Assembly: GCF_050320395.1 (NCBI RefSeq)
Contig: NZ_CP144459.1
Coordinates: forward strand, 248,001 to 312,000
Direction of reading: 5' to 3'
Length of the DNA stretch: 64,000 nucleotides
From: Treponema_C sp050320395
Lineage (GTDB): Bacteria; Spirochaetota; Spirochaetia; Treponematales; Treponemataceae
Of this stretch, positions 25,886 to 34,790 are shown piece by piece. The position numbers and the translations under genes were made by a program. Under the pieces are notes generated by a model, which was not told the DNA's origin, made no database searches, and saw only the letters and a list, made by a program, of their open reading frames with translations. The stretch's first letter is position 1. Each line of letters starts with the position of its first letter.

Positions 25886-27205
25886 ATGAAAAAAATTATC
25901 ATTGCAGTGATGATGTGTGCAATGCTTGCAGTGCTTGCATTTGCAAACGGCGCGAAGGAAGAGGATAACGGCCCGATTACCCTGGTTATGTGGACCCATG
26001 AAGACCCCAACCGTCAAAAGCTGGAAGAAGCATGGGCGGCAGAATATATGGAAAAGAATCCTCATGTAACGATTAAATATTCGGTATATCCTTCAACCAA
26101 AATACAGGATTTGATTCCTACCGCTTATGCGGCAAAAAATGCACCGTCCATTTGGAATATGGAACTTCAAAAAGCATTTCCGCTTTTGGCGCAGGGTCTT
26201 GTAGCGCCCGTAGATCCCGAAGCGCTCGGTTTAAAAAAAGATTCGGAGATTATTGATCAGTACATGCCGAATATGCTTGCCCCCGTAACCGACAAAGACG
26301 GTTCGCTGTTGGGTAAAAAAGGCAAAGTATACGGTCTGCCCTTTGAGCTGCAAAACTGGTGTATGTATTTGAATAAAAAAATCTTCCGCGATGCCGGCCT
26401 CGATCCCGACAAGGATTATCCTAAAACATGGGAAGATGTTATGGCGGTATCCGAAAAAATCGTTAAACGCAACGGCGATATTATCACGCGGCGCGGTTTT
26501 GATTTCCGCTACGGCGACTATCTTATTTCGTGGGTTCCGATGGTAAATCAGTTGGGCGGTGCGGTTGTATCGGCTGACGGTAAAGAAGCCATTGTAAATA
26601 CTGGCGCATGGGAAAAAGTTCTTGAATATATGAGGCAGTGGGGCCCGAACGGTAAAAATCTGGGTTCCCCGACTTACACCGCCGCCCGCAAACAGTTCGA
26701 TCACAACAAAAACGAAATTGCCATGCATTTGTCCGGCTTGTATCAGGAAGCCCGTATGTTAAAGGCAAATCCCGATTTTTATAACAGCAAGGATTGGATG
26801 ATTATCCCTTATCCCGTTTTTAAAGGCGGAAAAAATCTGGCCAACTGCTATTACTTCCAGTACTACATGGTAAACTCGCAAATTCCCGAGCGCGAACAAA
26901 AAGAAGCATGGAAGTTTGTCGCCTTTTTGTTGAGCCATCCGACCGTTTATTTGGACAAGGTTGCTTTGATTGCTCCTAAAAAGGAGCTTGTCGAAAGCGC
27001 ACAGTTTAAAAAAGTTCCGTACAGCAATGTCTTTATCGAGGACTTAAAGCGCGCCGAACCGGTTTATTACGGAGCTGCAAGCTGGCAAATCAATGAGTTA
27101 ATAAAAGAAGCTGTCGAAAACGTTATGATGAACAATGTTTCGCCCAAAGATGCCGTTGCCAAATTGAAAAAAAGCGCACAGGCTGTTCTCGACGAACAAA
27201 TGTAA
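25886..27205 (+). CDS. Carbohydrate ABC importer binding protein (family 1), 439 aa
   Basis: Extracellular solute-binding protein of the CUT1 (MalE/UgpB-like) family, exported by a signal peptide (MKKIIIAVMMCAMLAVLAFA|NG) without lipobox Cys. Typical landmarks are ITLVMWTHEDPNRQKLEEAWAAEYMEKNP, the GKVYGLPFELQNWCMYLNKKIF hinge, and AWKFVAFLLSHPTV. The sugar cannot be deduced; oligosaccharide or glycerol-phosphodiester ligands are possible. A strong AGGAGG precedes the ATG. A terminator hairpin separates it from the permease genes, which would give more binding protein than membrane subunits. Confidence 0.92.
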   Translation: MKKIIIAVMMCAMLAVLAFANGAKEEDNGPITLVMWTHEDPNRQKLEEAWAAEYMEKNPHVTIKYSVYPSTKIQDLIPTAYAAKNAPSIWNMELQKAFPLLAQGLVAPVDPEALGLKKDSEIIDQYMPNMLAPVTDKDGSLLGKKGKVYGLPFELQNWCMYLNKKIFRDAGLDPDKDYPKTWEDVMAVSEKIVKRNGDIITRRGFDFRYGDYLISWVPMVNQLGGAVVSADGKEAIVNTGAWEKVLEYMRQWGPNGKNLGSPTYTAARKQFDHNKNEIAMHLSGLYQEARMLKANPDFYNSKDWMIIPYPVFKGGKNLANCYYFQYYMVNSQIPEREQKEAWKFVAFLLSHPTVYLDKVALIAPKKELVESAQFKKVPYSNVFIEDLKRAEPVYYGAASWQINELIKEAVENVMMNNVSPKDAVAKLKKSAQAVLDEQM

Positions 27206-27216
27206 TACTGCACAAA

Positions 27217-27255
27217 GGGACTGCCGAAGCATATGCTTTTAAGGCGGTCCTTTTT
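27217..27255 (+). terminator. Terminator/attenuator between binding protein and permeases
   Basis: GGGACTGCC (27217-27225) and GGCGGTCC (27243-27250) pair, with AAGCA/TGCTT pairing inside, followed by TTTTT (27251-27255). Confidence 0.8.
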
Positions 27256-27266
27256 ATGCATGTGTC

Positions 27267-27309
27267 GGAGGGGCTGTTCCGAAAGTATCGGCTTTTTAGA
27301 CACCCCTCC
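27267..27309. repeat. Dispersed palindrome, long copy
   Basis: GGAGGGG (27267) pairs with CCCCTCC (27303-27309) around the TTCCGAAAG...CTTTTTAGA core. It lies 28 bp before the permease gene. Confidence 0.55.
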
Positions 27310-27337
27310 TTTAATTCCAATACAATAAGGAGGCAGT

Positions 27338-28240
27338 ATGGCACAACGGAAAAGCCTCGAAAAAAAAATTACGGTTTGGGCCTGGCTTTTTGTTACGCCG
27401 GCATTGTTGTTTTTTGCCGTTTTTTCTTTTTATCCTATCGCCAATGCTTTTTATTTAAGCTTTTGCAATAAAAATATGATTTCGCTGAAGCCGCCTGTTT
27501 TTATCGGATTTGCAAATTATCTGAGAATATTTTCTTCTCCCGACTTTTGGAATTCGGTACGCGCGACGGCGGTATTTACCGTGGGAACCTTTGTTCCGCT
27601 TGTGGCCGTCAGTTTGATTCTTGCGGCTTTTTTAACTTTCCGGCCTGCAGGTTCGCGGATTCTACAGCTGATTTATTATTCGCCTGCGGTTTTATCGTCG
27701 GTTGTCGCGGCTCTTATCTGGAAACTGATATTCGAACCGCGCGGAATTGCAAATCAATTTGCAAATACGATTATGATGACTTCCGGGGTCGATTTTAAAT
27801 GGCTGAGTAACGGCGTGATGCTTCAAATTTCCACAATGGTTGTATATTTTTGGAAGTATATCGGCTATTTTACCGTGTTGTTTTTAACCGGCTTGGGAAA
27901 AATCCCGAAAGGTATCTATGAAGCCGCTTTGATTGACGGGGCAAGCCGCGGTCAAACCTTTTTCCGTATTACATTGCCTCTTTTAAAACCGACAACCGCC
28001 TTGGTTTCGATTATGGCTATGCTGCAATGTCTTAAAACATTTTCAACGCAGTATTTGTTTACACAGGCGGGATCTCCCCTTGCTCCGATTAATGTGATTA
28101 CATTGAACATTTATAATACGGCAATGCGCAATTATAATGTCGGACGGGCAAGCGTTATGAGCGTTATTTTATTTTTGTTTATGCTTTGCCTGACGATTGT
28201 CCAGCTGCGGGTTTCCCGTTCCGAAGATGTTTCGTATTAA
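27338..28240 (+). CDS. Carbohydrate ABC importer permease 1 (MalF/UgpA-like), 300 aa
   Basis: Inner-membrane subunit with six predicted spans, an N-terminal segment KITVWAWLFVTPALLFFAVFSFYPIANAFYLSF, and the cytoplasmic EAA loop YEAALIDGASRGQTFFRITLPLLKPT that docks on the ATPase. GGAGG precedes the ATG. There is no ATP-binding gene in this operon, so a shared MsmK/UgpC-type ATPase encoded elsewhere must energise it. Confidence 0.93.
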   Translation: MAQRKSLEKKITVWAWLFVTPALLFFAVFSFYPIANAFYLSFCNKNMISLKPPVFIGFANYLRIFSSPDFWNSVRATAVFTVGTFVPLVAVSLILAAFLTFRPAGSRILQLIYYSPAVLSSVVAALIWKLIFEPRGIANQFANTIMMTSGVDFKWLSNGVMLQISTMVVYFWKYIGYFTVLFLTGLGKIPKGIYEAALIDGASRGQTFFRITLPLLKPTTALVSIMAMLQCLKTFSTQYLFTQAGSPLAPINVITLNIYNTAMRNYNVGRASVMSVILFLFMLCLTIVQLRVSRSEDVSY

Positions 28241-28251
28241 GGGGGGACGAT

Positions 28252-29148
28252 ATGCAGTTTCTTATGATTTTAAGCATTGTTCTTATTGCCTACATTGTGT
28301 TAATGATTGCAATTCCCGAAAAAGGCAAAAATATATTGATGAGCCTTTTTTTAACGGTAAGCGCTGTTTTAATTTTGATGCCTCTTTTGTTTATGATTAC
28401 GGCATCCTTTATGCCCGCTTCCGATATTACGAGCATTCCGTATCGATGGATACCGAAAAAGATACACTGGTACAATTTTTACCGCGCTCTTGCCGGAAAT
28501 GACGGAAATTTCGTCTTTATCCGCAATGTTCTTAACTCGCTTATTGTATCGGCTTCAATCACCGTAACAACCTTGCTGTTGTCGTCGATAACGGGCTACG
28601 CTTTGGCAAAGTTCCGTTTTAAGGGCAGAAATACGGTTTTTATGTTCATTATGATGACGATGATGATTCCGTTTGAAACGATTATGATTCCGCTTTACAT
28701 GGTTGTACTCAATCTGAAGCTGCAAAATACCTACGGCGGTTTAATTATCCCGTTTATGATGAATGCGTTCGGCGTTTTTATGATGCGCCAGTATCTCTTG
28801 ACTTTTCCGGACGACGTGATTGCGGCTGCCCGCATAGACGGATGCAGCGAACCGGCAATATTTTCACGGATTGTGCTGGTCAATTCCGGGCCTGCCCTCG
28901 CGACATTGGCAATTTTGACATTCCGGCAGCAGTGGGATAATCTTATGTGGCCCCTTATGGTTGCGCAGGAAAAACGGTTAAAAACGATTCCGACTTATAT
29001 TGTAAGCTTTGCCGAAGAAAAATTTGCGGATGAAGGCGCTATGATGGCTGTTGCTTTTTTAGCGAGCCTTCCGATGGTTGTGTTGTTTTTAACGCTGTCG
29101 AAATACTTCCTCGGCGGAAGCGCCATGTATTCGGCGGGAAAGGAGTAA
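28252..29148 (+). CDS. Carbohydrate ABC importer permease 2 (MalG/UgpE-like), 298 aa
   Basis: Partner of the preceding permease, with six spans, the ITSIPYRWIPKKIHWYNFYRAL periplasmic segment and the EAA loop VIAAARIDGCSEPAIFSRIVLVNSGPAL. The ATG at 28252 follows GGGGGGAC directly after the upstream stop; longer readings lack a ribosome site. It is the last gene of the operon, followed by a dispersed palindrome at 29165-29200. Confidence 0.93.
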   Translation: MQFLMILSIVLIAYIVLMIAIPEKGKNILMSLFLTVSAVLILMPLLFMITASFMPASDITSIPYRWIPKKIHWYNFYRALAGNDGNFVFIRNVLNSLIVSASITVTTLLLSSITGYALAKFRFKGRNTVFMFIMMTMMIPFETIMIPLYMVVLNLKLQNTYGGLIIPFMMNAFGVFMMRQYLLTFPDDVIAAARIDGCSEPAIFSRIVLVNSGPALATLAILTFRQQWDNLMWPLMVAQEKRLKTIPTYIVSFAEEKFADEGAMMAVAFLASLPMVVLFLTLSKYFLGGSAMYSAGKE

Positions 29149-29164
29149 GATATAAAACGAGGCT

Positions 29165-29200
29165 GAGGGTGTCTGAAAAATAACCGATTTTTAGCCCCTC
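29165..29200. repeat. Dispersed palindrome between permease gene and purD
   Basis: GAGGG (29165) and CCCCTC (29195-29200) flank the CTGAAAAA-taaccga-TTTTTAG core. It may terminate both converging transcripts. Confidence 0.5.
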
Positions 29201-29227
29201 ATTTTAATCTGAATTTACGCAAGTCCC

Positions 29228-30700
29228 CTAAATATCCTCGGAGTCGGCAGCCCCTGCAAGTCCTATGTCTTTTCTGTAAAACATATCTTTAAAACGAATC
29301 CGCTTTAAAGCATGATAGGCTTTTTCGCGTGCCAAACCGAGTGTATCTTCTTTTCCGGCTTCTTTGCATTCGTCTTCGGATGCAAAGGCGGATACGCATA
29401 ATACCCGCCCTCCCGATGTTATCAGTTTTTTTTCGCAAATTCTAAGTTTTTCCGCTTCCTCTTCCGCCTTTACGGCTTCCGCTCCCGAGATAAAAAGCTT
29501 TACACTGTTGCGTCCGGGTTTTGGTTCCTGATTTTGCGTTTTTTGCAAAACTGCCGATACTTTGCGTAAAATACTGTAGGGTGTACGTATGTCAATTTCA
29601 TAACCGGTTTTGTATAAGTCCGGATATCCTCCGGAGACAACTACCGGAGCGCATACCGAACCTTTTTTGTGCCGGATTTCAAAATGCCGTAAAAGGCCTT
29701 CATTATTTTGATCGAGAATAGCCGTACAAAGCCGGGCAAAGTCGCAATCCAAAAGCGGCAAAACCGCCTGTGTTTCAGGGTCACCGAGGCGGACATTGTA
29801 TTCAAGGAGTTTCGGACCCGAATCGGTCAGCATAATACCGAAAAAGATAAATCCCCGATAATCGAATCCTTCCGCAATGAGGCCTCTGAGGGTAGGTTCA
29901 AGGATTGTACGCGAAAACGCTTCCATGGTTTCCGGGCTTATATCGGGAACGGGAGCTATTGCACCCATGCCTCCGGTATTCGGTCCCTTTGCGCCGTCTC
30001 GAAGCCTCTTGTGGTCGCGTGCGGGAACAAAGGGGATAATTGCAGCCTTACCGGTCGAAGCCGTTTTCGGCGTAACCGAAACGGCCGCCAAAATCGATAT
30101 TTCGCTTCCGCGCAGGTATTCTTCCAATACGATTCTTTTACCGGCTTCTCCGAAAATTCTTTTTTCCATAAAACTTTGGACGGCCTGCATTGCCTCCTGC
30201 CTTGTTGCGGCAACAATGACTCCTTTGCCGCCGGCAAGACCGTCCGCCTTTATGACAATGGGCGAATCTCTTTGTTCAATGTACATTTTGGCATCTATGG
30301 TATTTGTTACCGTTACGCTGTCCGCACAGGCAATGCCGTATTTTTTCATAAAATTTTTGGCAAAGTCTTTACTGCCTTCAAGCTGTGCGGCTGTTTTCTT
30401 CGGACCGACAACGGGAATGCCGTATTTCCACAGTTCATCGGCAAGTCCCGCACACAGGGGGGCTTCCGGTCCTATCAGGGCAAAGTCTATTTTGTGTGTA
30501 CGGGCTATATCCGCAAAGAAGGTTGCTGTCTCCGGCACTGCCTGAATTTCCTGCGGAAGAGGAATATTTACGGCTTTTGGTTCACATGCCGTTCCCGCAT
30601 TGCCCGAAATACATACGATTTCCGATACTTCATCGCTTTTTGACAGGGCCCAGCACAGTGCATGTTCGCGCCCGCCGGAGCCGATTAGCATAACGTTCAC
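29228..30700 (-). CDS. purD: Phosphoribosylamine-glycine ligase, 490 aa
   Basis: ATP-grasp ligase for the second step of de novo purine synthesis (5-phosphoribosylamine plus glycine to GAR). The N-terminus MNVMLIGSGGREHALCWALSKS and the blocks GPEAPLCAGLADEL, PIVIKADGLAGGKGVIVA, GPNTGGMGAIAPVPDISPETM and LEYNVRLGDPETQAVLPLL are typical. It is longer than the usual 420-430 residues, with extra sequence mainly in the C-terminal half (around SAVLQKTQNQEPKPGRN) and tail. No other purine gene is adjacent. Confidence 0.95.
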   Translation of the reverse strand: MNVMLIGSGGREHALCWALSKSDEVSEIVCISGNAGTACEPKAVNIPLPQEIQAVPETATFFADIARTHKIDFALIGPEAPLCAGLADELWKYGIPVVGPKKTAAQLEGSKDFAKNFMKKYGIACADSVTVTNTIDAKMYIEQRDSPIVIKADGLAGGKGVIVAATRQEAMQAVQSFMEKRIFGEAGKRIVLEEYLRGSEISILAAVSVTPKTASTGKAAIIPFVPARDHKRLRDGAKGPNTGGMGAIAPVPDISPETMEAFSRTILEPTLRGLIAEGFDYRGFIFFGIMLTDSGPKLLEYNVRLGDPETQAVLPLLDCDFARLCTAILDQNNEGLLRHFEIRHKKGSVCAPVVVSGGYPDLYKTGYEIDIRTPYSILRKVSAVLQKTQNQEPKPGRNSVKLFISGAEAVKAEEEAEKLRICEKKLITSGGRVLCVSAFASEDECKEAGKEDTLGLAREKAYHALKRIRFKDMFYRKDIGLAGAADSEDI

Positions 30701-30955
30701 TTGTTTCTCCCGTTTTATAAATTCTTATTGTAAGCTGTTTCTTTTTTTATTATCAACCCCGAAATACCTGTTTCCGGTATACTTACTGGTGGAGCTCACT
30801 GTTTATTATAACATGTTTTTGGGAAAATTCACCGATTTTTAGAAAAAATGTTAAATTCCTATATTTTTTCCACATTTTAGTATTGTCTATATTATGGTAG
30901 TAGTGCAGTAATATTAATTGTTTAAATCTTATTATGCAATACCTTTAAATTTCGC

Positions 30956-31000
30956 TTGACAGCTTTTTAATATTAGTGTACTATCTGTCTATAACACTAA
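30956..31000 (+). promoter_or_regulatory. Promoter with GntR-type operator overlapping the -10
   Basis: TTGACA (30956-30961), 17-bp spacer, TACTAT (30979-30984). An inverted repeat TTAGTGT (30973-30979) / ACACTAA (30994-31000) straddles the -10 and start site, much like the AGTGTA...TACACT operator known for B. subtilis YtrA. The 30701-30955 stretch is AT-rich and shows nothing else I can name. Confidence 0.75.
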
Positions 31001-31020
31001 ACCGGGAGAAAGGTGATGAT

Positions 31021-31404
31021 ATGAATGAATTTAAGGATTCGGCACCCATCTATCTGCAAATAACGGATACAATCAAACGGCGCATTATTGCAGGAGAGTT
31101 AAAGCCGGGAGAACAGCTGCCTTCGGTGAGGCAAACGGCCGAGGATATGAAGGTAAATCCGAACACGGTTATCCGCTCCTATGCGGAACTTGAGCGCGAA
31201 GGCATTGCCGAAAAACGGCGGGGGATGGGGACCTTTATCAGCGAAAATGAGGCGGCTATAGAAAACGTACGGAACGAGGTATCGCATAGCCTTGTAAGCG
31301 ATTTTGTAAGCGGCATGAACGAATGCGGTTTTTCCTCCGCCGATATTATTGCCCTTGTACAAAAACATATTGAAATGCAAACCGAACGACAGGAGAACGT
31401 ATAA
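31021..31404 (+). CDS. GntR-family repressor, YtrA type, 127 aa
   Basis: Short GntR protein with an N-terminal winged helix (PIYLQITDTIKRRIIAGELKPGEQLPSVRQTAEDMKVNPNTVIRSYAELEREGIAEKRRGMGTFIS, residues about 7-75) and only a brief helical tail, as in the YtrA subfamily. The ATG at 31021 follows GGAGAAAGGTGAT. It overlaps the ABC ATPase start (TAATG), so repressor and transporter form one operon, probably autorepressed through the inverted repeat at 30973-31000 and induced by cell-envelope or antibiotic stress (inferred from the family). Confidence 0.9.
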   Translation: MNEFKDSAPIYLQITDTIKRRIIAGELKPGEQLPSVRQTAEDMKVNPNTVIRSYAELEREGIAEKRRGMGTFISENEAAIENVRNEVSHSLVSDFVSGMNECGFSSADIIALVQKHIEMQTERQENV

Positions 31405-32105
31405 TGGAAACGATATTAAAAGCGGAAAACGTGAGCAAGCGTTTTTTCAAAAAACAGGCGCTGCGCGGCATAAATCTTGAGTTAAAGGCCGGGCGCATTT
31501 TAGGTCTTATGGGGCCGAACGGCAGCGGCAAAACCACCCTCTTAAAAATCGCCGCCGGACTTCAAAAACCTTCTTCGGGAACTGTTTCAATTTGCGGCTT
31601 GAATATCGGAAGCGAAACAAAGGCTCTTACGGCTCTTTTACCCGACCGCAATACGCTTCCCCTCTGGATGACCGCCTCCGATGCCTGCTCCTTTTATGCG
31701 GATTATTTTGACGACTTCGACTCCGACAAAGCGCGCGATATGCTGGATTTTATGAAGCTCGGTGCAGACGAAAAAGTTTCGGCAATGTCGAAGGGAATGA
31801 TTGAAAAATTAAACCTTACCTTAACCTTTTCGCGCAAAGCAAAACTCTTTTTACTGGATGAACCTCTGGGAGGTATCGACCCTGTTGCGCGCGAACGCAT
31901 CGTTTCGGCGATTATCAAAACCTACAGCGAAGATTCATCCATTCTTATAAGCACGCACTTGATTCACGATATAGAAGCGATGTTTGACGATGTATGTTTT
32001 ATTAAAGAAGGTGAAATCGCCCTTTACGGAGAAGCCGAGCAGCTTCGCAGCGAACACGGGGCATCGATAGATCAATTATATATTAAAATTTTTCAGGATG
32101 TATAA
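31404..32105 (+). CDS. ABC transporter ATP-binding protein (YtrB-like), 233 aa
   Basis: Single ATPase domain with Walker A MGPNGSGKTT, Walker B KLFLLDEPLGGIDP and the switch His in ILISTHLIHDIE. The signature loop is divergent (SAMSKGMIEKLNL instead of LSGGQ), which is usual in this exporter subfamily. AGGAG lies upstream within the gntR gene. It pairs with the membrane protein that follows, and probably forms an ABC-2 type exporter or envelope-stress module. Confidence 0.9.
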   Translation: METILKAENVSKRFFKKQALRGINLELKAGRILGLMGPNGSGKTTLLKIAAGLQKPSSGTVSICGLNIGSETKALTALLPDRNTLPLWMTASDACSFYADYFDDFDSDKARDMLDFMKLGADEKVSAMSKGMIEKLNLTLTFSRKAKLFLLDEPLGGIDPVARERIVSAIIKTYSEDSSILISTHLIHDIEAMFDDVCFIKEGEIALYGEAEQLRSEHGASIDQLYIKIFQDV

Positions 32106-32132
32106 TTTAAGGATTTTAATGAGGAGAATGAT

Positions 32133-32924
32133 ATGATAAGTGTATTACGTCAGGAATGGAAGGCGCGCAAACATACAATCGCTTTAGTCAGTGCAGCCCT
32201 CTTTATATGTGCGGCAATCGGTTTGCCCCTCGGTACTCTCGGAGCGGACAGCGAATCGCGGCTGCCCTTTTATGGACTTTTTGTTGCACTGCTTGTGATA
32301 AGCGCATTGCTTACCGTCGGCTGCGTGTTTTTTCTTCCCCTTTTAAAAGGAGCGGGCAATATCGGTAACGATTTACTCAGCGACAGGGGATACCTTTTGT
32401 TGAGCCTGCCTAAACAGCCTGTTGTGTTGTTTGCGGGAAAAATGATAATCGGTCTTGCCGAATTTCTTATCTATGCCGTTCCCGTTTTCTTTTATTTAAC
32501 TTTTTCAATGCCCTTAGCCGGGATTTTACATTCTGCGGCAAGCAAATCATACGGAGAACTGATACGAAAGATTTACTACTCGATTTTTATTGAACAGTTC
32601 AACGTAACAATCAGCGTATTTTTTACGGCGATTGCCTTTTTTATTTTTGCACAAACGGTGGTAAATCTCGTTGTGGTTTTGTACCGCTCCTTTATGCGGA
32701 CACGTAAAGCTTCTTTTTTGATGATTGTTTTTACGTTTATTGCGGTATTTATTGCACTGAAAACGGCGGAACTGTTATCGGAGCTTATTATTCCGCCCGT
32801 ACCGGACAATGCGCCGATGCCGGCGGATATCTTATTGCTGCTTTTTACCGGCTGTTTTGTAGTGTTTTCGGCTTTGTATTTTTTTATTACAATCCTGCTT
32901 TTTGAACGGAAGGTGGAAATCTGA
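32133..32924 (+). CDS. ABC-2 type membrane subunit, 263 aa
   Basis: Hydrophobic protein with about six spans (near residues 17-37, 48-72, 100-120, 148-180, 190-212 and 230-256), matching the membrane partner of YtrB-like ATPases. The family is weakly conserved, so the call leans on context, 27 bp after the ATPase gene in the same operon. GGAG precedes the ATG. The substrate is unknown. A palindrome at 32962-32990 follows. Confidence 0.75.
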   Translation: MISVLRQEWKARKHTIALVSAALFICAAIGLPLGTLGADSESRLPFYGLFVALLVISALLTVGCVFFLPLLKGAGNIGNDLLSDRGYLLLSLPKQPVVLFAGKMIIGLAEFLIYAVPVFFYLTFSMPLAGILHSAASKSYGELIRKIYYSIFIEQFNVTISVFFTAIAFFIFAQTVVNLVVVLYRSFMRTRKASFLMIVFTFIAVFIALKTAELLSELIIPPVPDNAPMPADILLLLFTGCFVVFSALYFFITILLFERKVEI

Positions 32925-32961
32925 GTAAGGGGAAAAAACCGAAATTAAGATGAGCTGCCCG

Positions 32962-32990
32962 GGTTTAAAAAGCCGGCCGGTTTTGAAACC
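32962..32990 (+). terminator. Palindromic terminator of the gntR-ABC operon
   Basis: GGTTT...AAAAAG-CCGGCCGG-TTTTG...AAACC, an imperfect 29-base palindrome 37 bp after the stop. Confidence 0.5.
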
Positions 32991-32998
32991 TGTTCTGC

Positions 32999-33033
32999 GG
33001 GCTGTCCGAAAACTTCGGTTTTTAGGCAGCCCC
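32999..33033. repeat. Dispersed palindrome, best copy
   Basis: GGGCTG (32999-33004) pairs with CAGCCC around the TCCGAAAAC-ttc-GGTTTTTAGG core. Confidence 0.6.
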
Positions 33034-33035
33034 GA

Positions 33036-33064
33036 TTGCCTTTATCAATCATTCCCGCTATAAT
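33036..33064 (+). promoter_or_regulatory. Promoter of the EamA gene, near-leaderless
   Basis: TTGCCT (33036-33041), 17-bp spacer, perfect TATAAT (33059-33064), only 10 bp before the ATG at 33075, with no ribosome site. Confidence 0.7.
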
Positions 33065-33074
33065 AAGCCCCTAT

Positions 33075-33953
33075 ATGACAAATAAAGCAAAAACACATAT
33101 GTACGGTCTTTTGGCCGCATTTTTTTTATCCTGCGCTTTTCCGCTTACCCGTATCGCTTTGGAATGTTTTTCTCCCAATGTATTCGGTGCGCTGCGCTGT
33201 ACTTTGGCAAGCGTTGTTTTGCTGGGCTTCGGAAAATTCACCGGGCTGCGCCGCCCCTTTAAATTGTCTCATCTTTCTCTTTTTGTGCTTTCGGGGGCTC
33301 TCGGTTTCGGTGTTTATTTGATTTTTTTTAATTTGGGATTAAAGAGTATCACGGCGGCAACCGCAAGTATTATTATTTCGACAACGCCGATTATGACCGC
33401 TTTTGCGGCTTCTTTTTTTTACGGCGAAAAATTAAGTAAAATCGGGGTGCTTTCGATAATCGGCGCCTTTGCCGGCGTTTTGATAATTCTTTTATGGAAG
33501 GGTATTTTTTCGATTAATACGGGTGCTTTGTGGATGCTGGCCGCGGCGGTATTTTTTTGCGCATATAATATTTTGAGTAAAAAGTTTATCAAAATGGGTT
33601 ATACATCCATAGATGTGGTAACCTACAGCATTTTTACCGGCGCCCTGATGCTGTCGTTTTTGCTCCCCCAAGCCTATAGGGAATTACAATCGGCCGAATT
33701 AAAGCACATTGCCGTTTTTGTATATTTGAGTATTTTTACGACGGCGGGCGGATATTTTTTGCTGGGAAAGGGTTTGCAGGTTGCCGAAAAAACAAGCGAC
33801 CTTACAAACTATATGTTTGTGATTCCGCTTATGGCGAGCATCCTCGGCTATCTGCTTTTAGGCGAAACCTTGACTGCAGGAACGGCGATAGGCGGTTCTT
33901 TAATAGCCCTGAGTATTGTTGTTTTTGCGCTTAAAGGGAAGCCGGTAAAATAA
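33075..33953 (+). CDS. EamA/DMT-family transporter, 292 aa
   Basis: Inner-membrane drug/metabolite transporter with ten predicted spans in two EamA repeats. Landmarks are FPLTRIALECFSPNVFGALRCTLAS in the first half and FFCAYNILSKKFIKMG, TAGGYFLLGKGLQVAEKTSDLTNYMFVIPLMASILGYLLLGETLT in the second. The substrate (amino acid or other metabolite efflux) is unknown. I start at ATG 33075 because the -10 box lies directly upstream, which rules out longer readings; MYGLL at 33099 is an alternative start. Confidence 0.9.
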   Translation: MTNKAKTHMYGLLAAFFLSCAFPLTRIALECFSPNVFGALRCTLASVVLLGFGKFTGLRRPFKLSHLSLFVLSGALGFGVYLIFFNLGLKSITAATASIIISTTPIMTAFAASFFYGEKLSKIGVLSIIGAFAGVLIILLWKGIFSINTGALWMLAAAVFFCAYNILSKKFIKMGYTSIDVVTYSIFTGALMLSFLLPQAYRELQSAELKHIAVFVYLSIFTTAGGYFLLGKGLQVAEKTSDLTNYMFVIPLMASILGYLLLGETLTAGTAIGGSLIALSIVVFALKGKPVK

Positions 33954-34013
33954 AACGTCCGCCGAATCAATGGGCGATACGGCAGAACGTATGATTTTAA
34001 ATTACGGCAAATA

Positions 34014-34730
34014 TTAGAGTTTGAATATCGGACCCAGTTTTAATGTAAATACATTTGTAAATCCCGGCTCGATAATATCGCTGCCGGTTCCTAAATAGGG
34101 TAAAGCAGATGGGAGCCCTCGTGTATCGTACCATACCCATCCGGCTCCGAGTGTGTTCAATATTCCGAGGTTTACGCCGATATTTTGTGTAAAAAAGTAA
34201 GAGGCTCCCAGATAAAGCGGAATGCCTATATCGGCTTTACGCAATTCAATATCGAGTCCCGATACCGTTGTACCCGAAGTCGATATTTCGGTGATTTTTG
34301 ATATGCCGCCTCCCGCACTCAAACCCGAAGCAAAGGTAAGAAAAAGATTCGGTATTTTCCGGTAAGTATAGCCGAATAAAAGATTCCCCTGCACACAAAG
34401 GCCGCTCAGCTTTACACTGCCGTCTATGGCAGGAGGCAGCGGTGAGGGGCCTCGCGTGTATTTGTGATTGAATTTCATTGTTCCGCCTGTCAGAAAATCG
34501 CTTGAAGCCAAAAAGGTAAAGCCGCTTTGAGTTACCGCACCGAGTGAAACGCCGAAACTGAAGGGAGTCCATGAAAGAGTATTTCTTGAGGACGTCTGTA
34601 GGCCTAATCCGTCTGTGCTCTCCTCTGTTGAATACAGGTTTGAAAATCCTGCACTCGGACTGATGATAAATTCCGCAAAAACGCTCATGCAGAGTAAACT
34701 TACGACAAGCACCGATAAAGTTTTTTTCAT
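34014..34730 (-). CDS. Outer-membrane beta-barrel protein, phase-variable promoter
   Basis: A 238-residue exported protein with signal peptide MKKTLSVLVVSLLCMSVFA|EF, then alternating hydrophobic/polar strands with many Gly, Tyr and Phe, ending in FTNVFTLKLGPIFKL as small barrels do. It probably forms an eight-stranded barrel; I do not recognise the family beyond that. AGGAGG lies 9 bases before the ATG. Upstream, TATAAT and a TTGACT -35 box are separated by 22 G plus four bases, so expression should depend on tract length. Function is unknown; surface exposure is inferred. Confidence 0.75.
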   Translation of the reverse strand: MKKTLSVLVVSLLCMSVFAEFIISPSAGFSNLYSTEESTDGLGLQTSSRNTLSWTPFSFGVSLGAVTQSGFTFLASSDFLTGGTMKFNHKYTRGPSPLPPAIDGSVKLSGLCVQGNLLFGYTYRKIPNLFLTFASGLSAGGGISKITEISTSGTTVSGLDIELRKADIGIPLYLGASYFFTQNIGVNLGILNTLGAGWVWYDTRGLPSALPYLGTGSDIIEPGFTNVFTLKLGPIFKL

Positions 34731-34790
34731 TTTACATAACCTCCTGATTTTACGGTTTTATACCGCATTACATAATAAAAACTTTCTTCT

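Noticed and set aside
29708..30643. Long plus-strand open frames across purD
   Set aside because: They are antisense shadows of a clear purD gene, with no ribosome site and no recognisable protein family.
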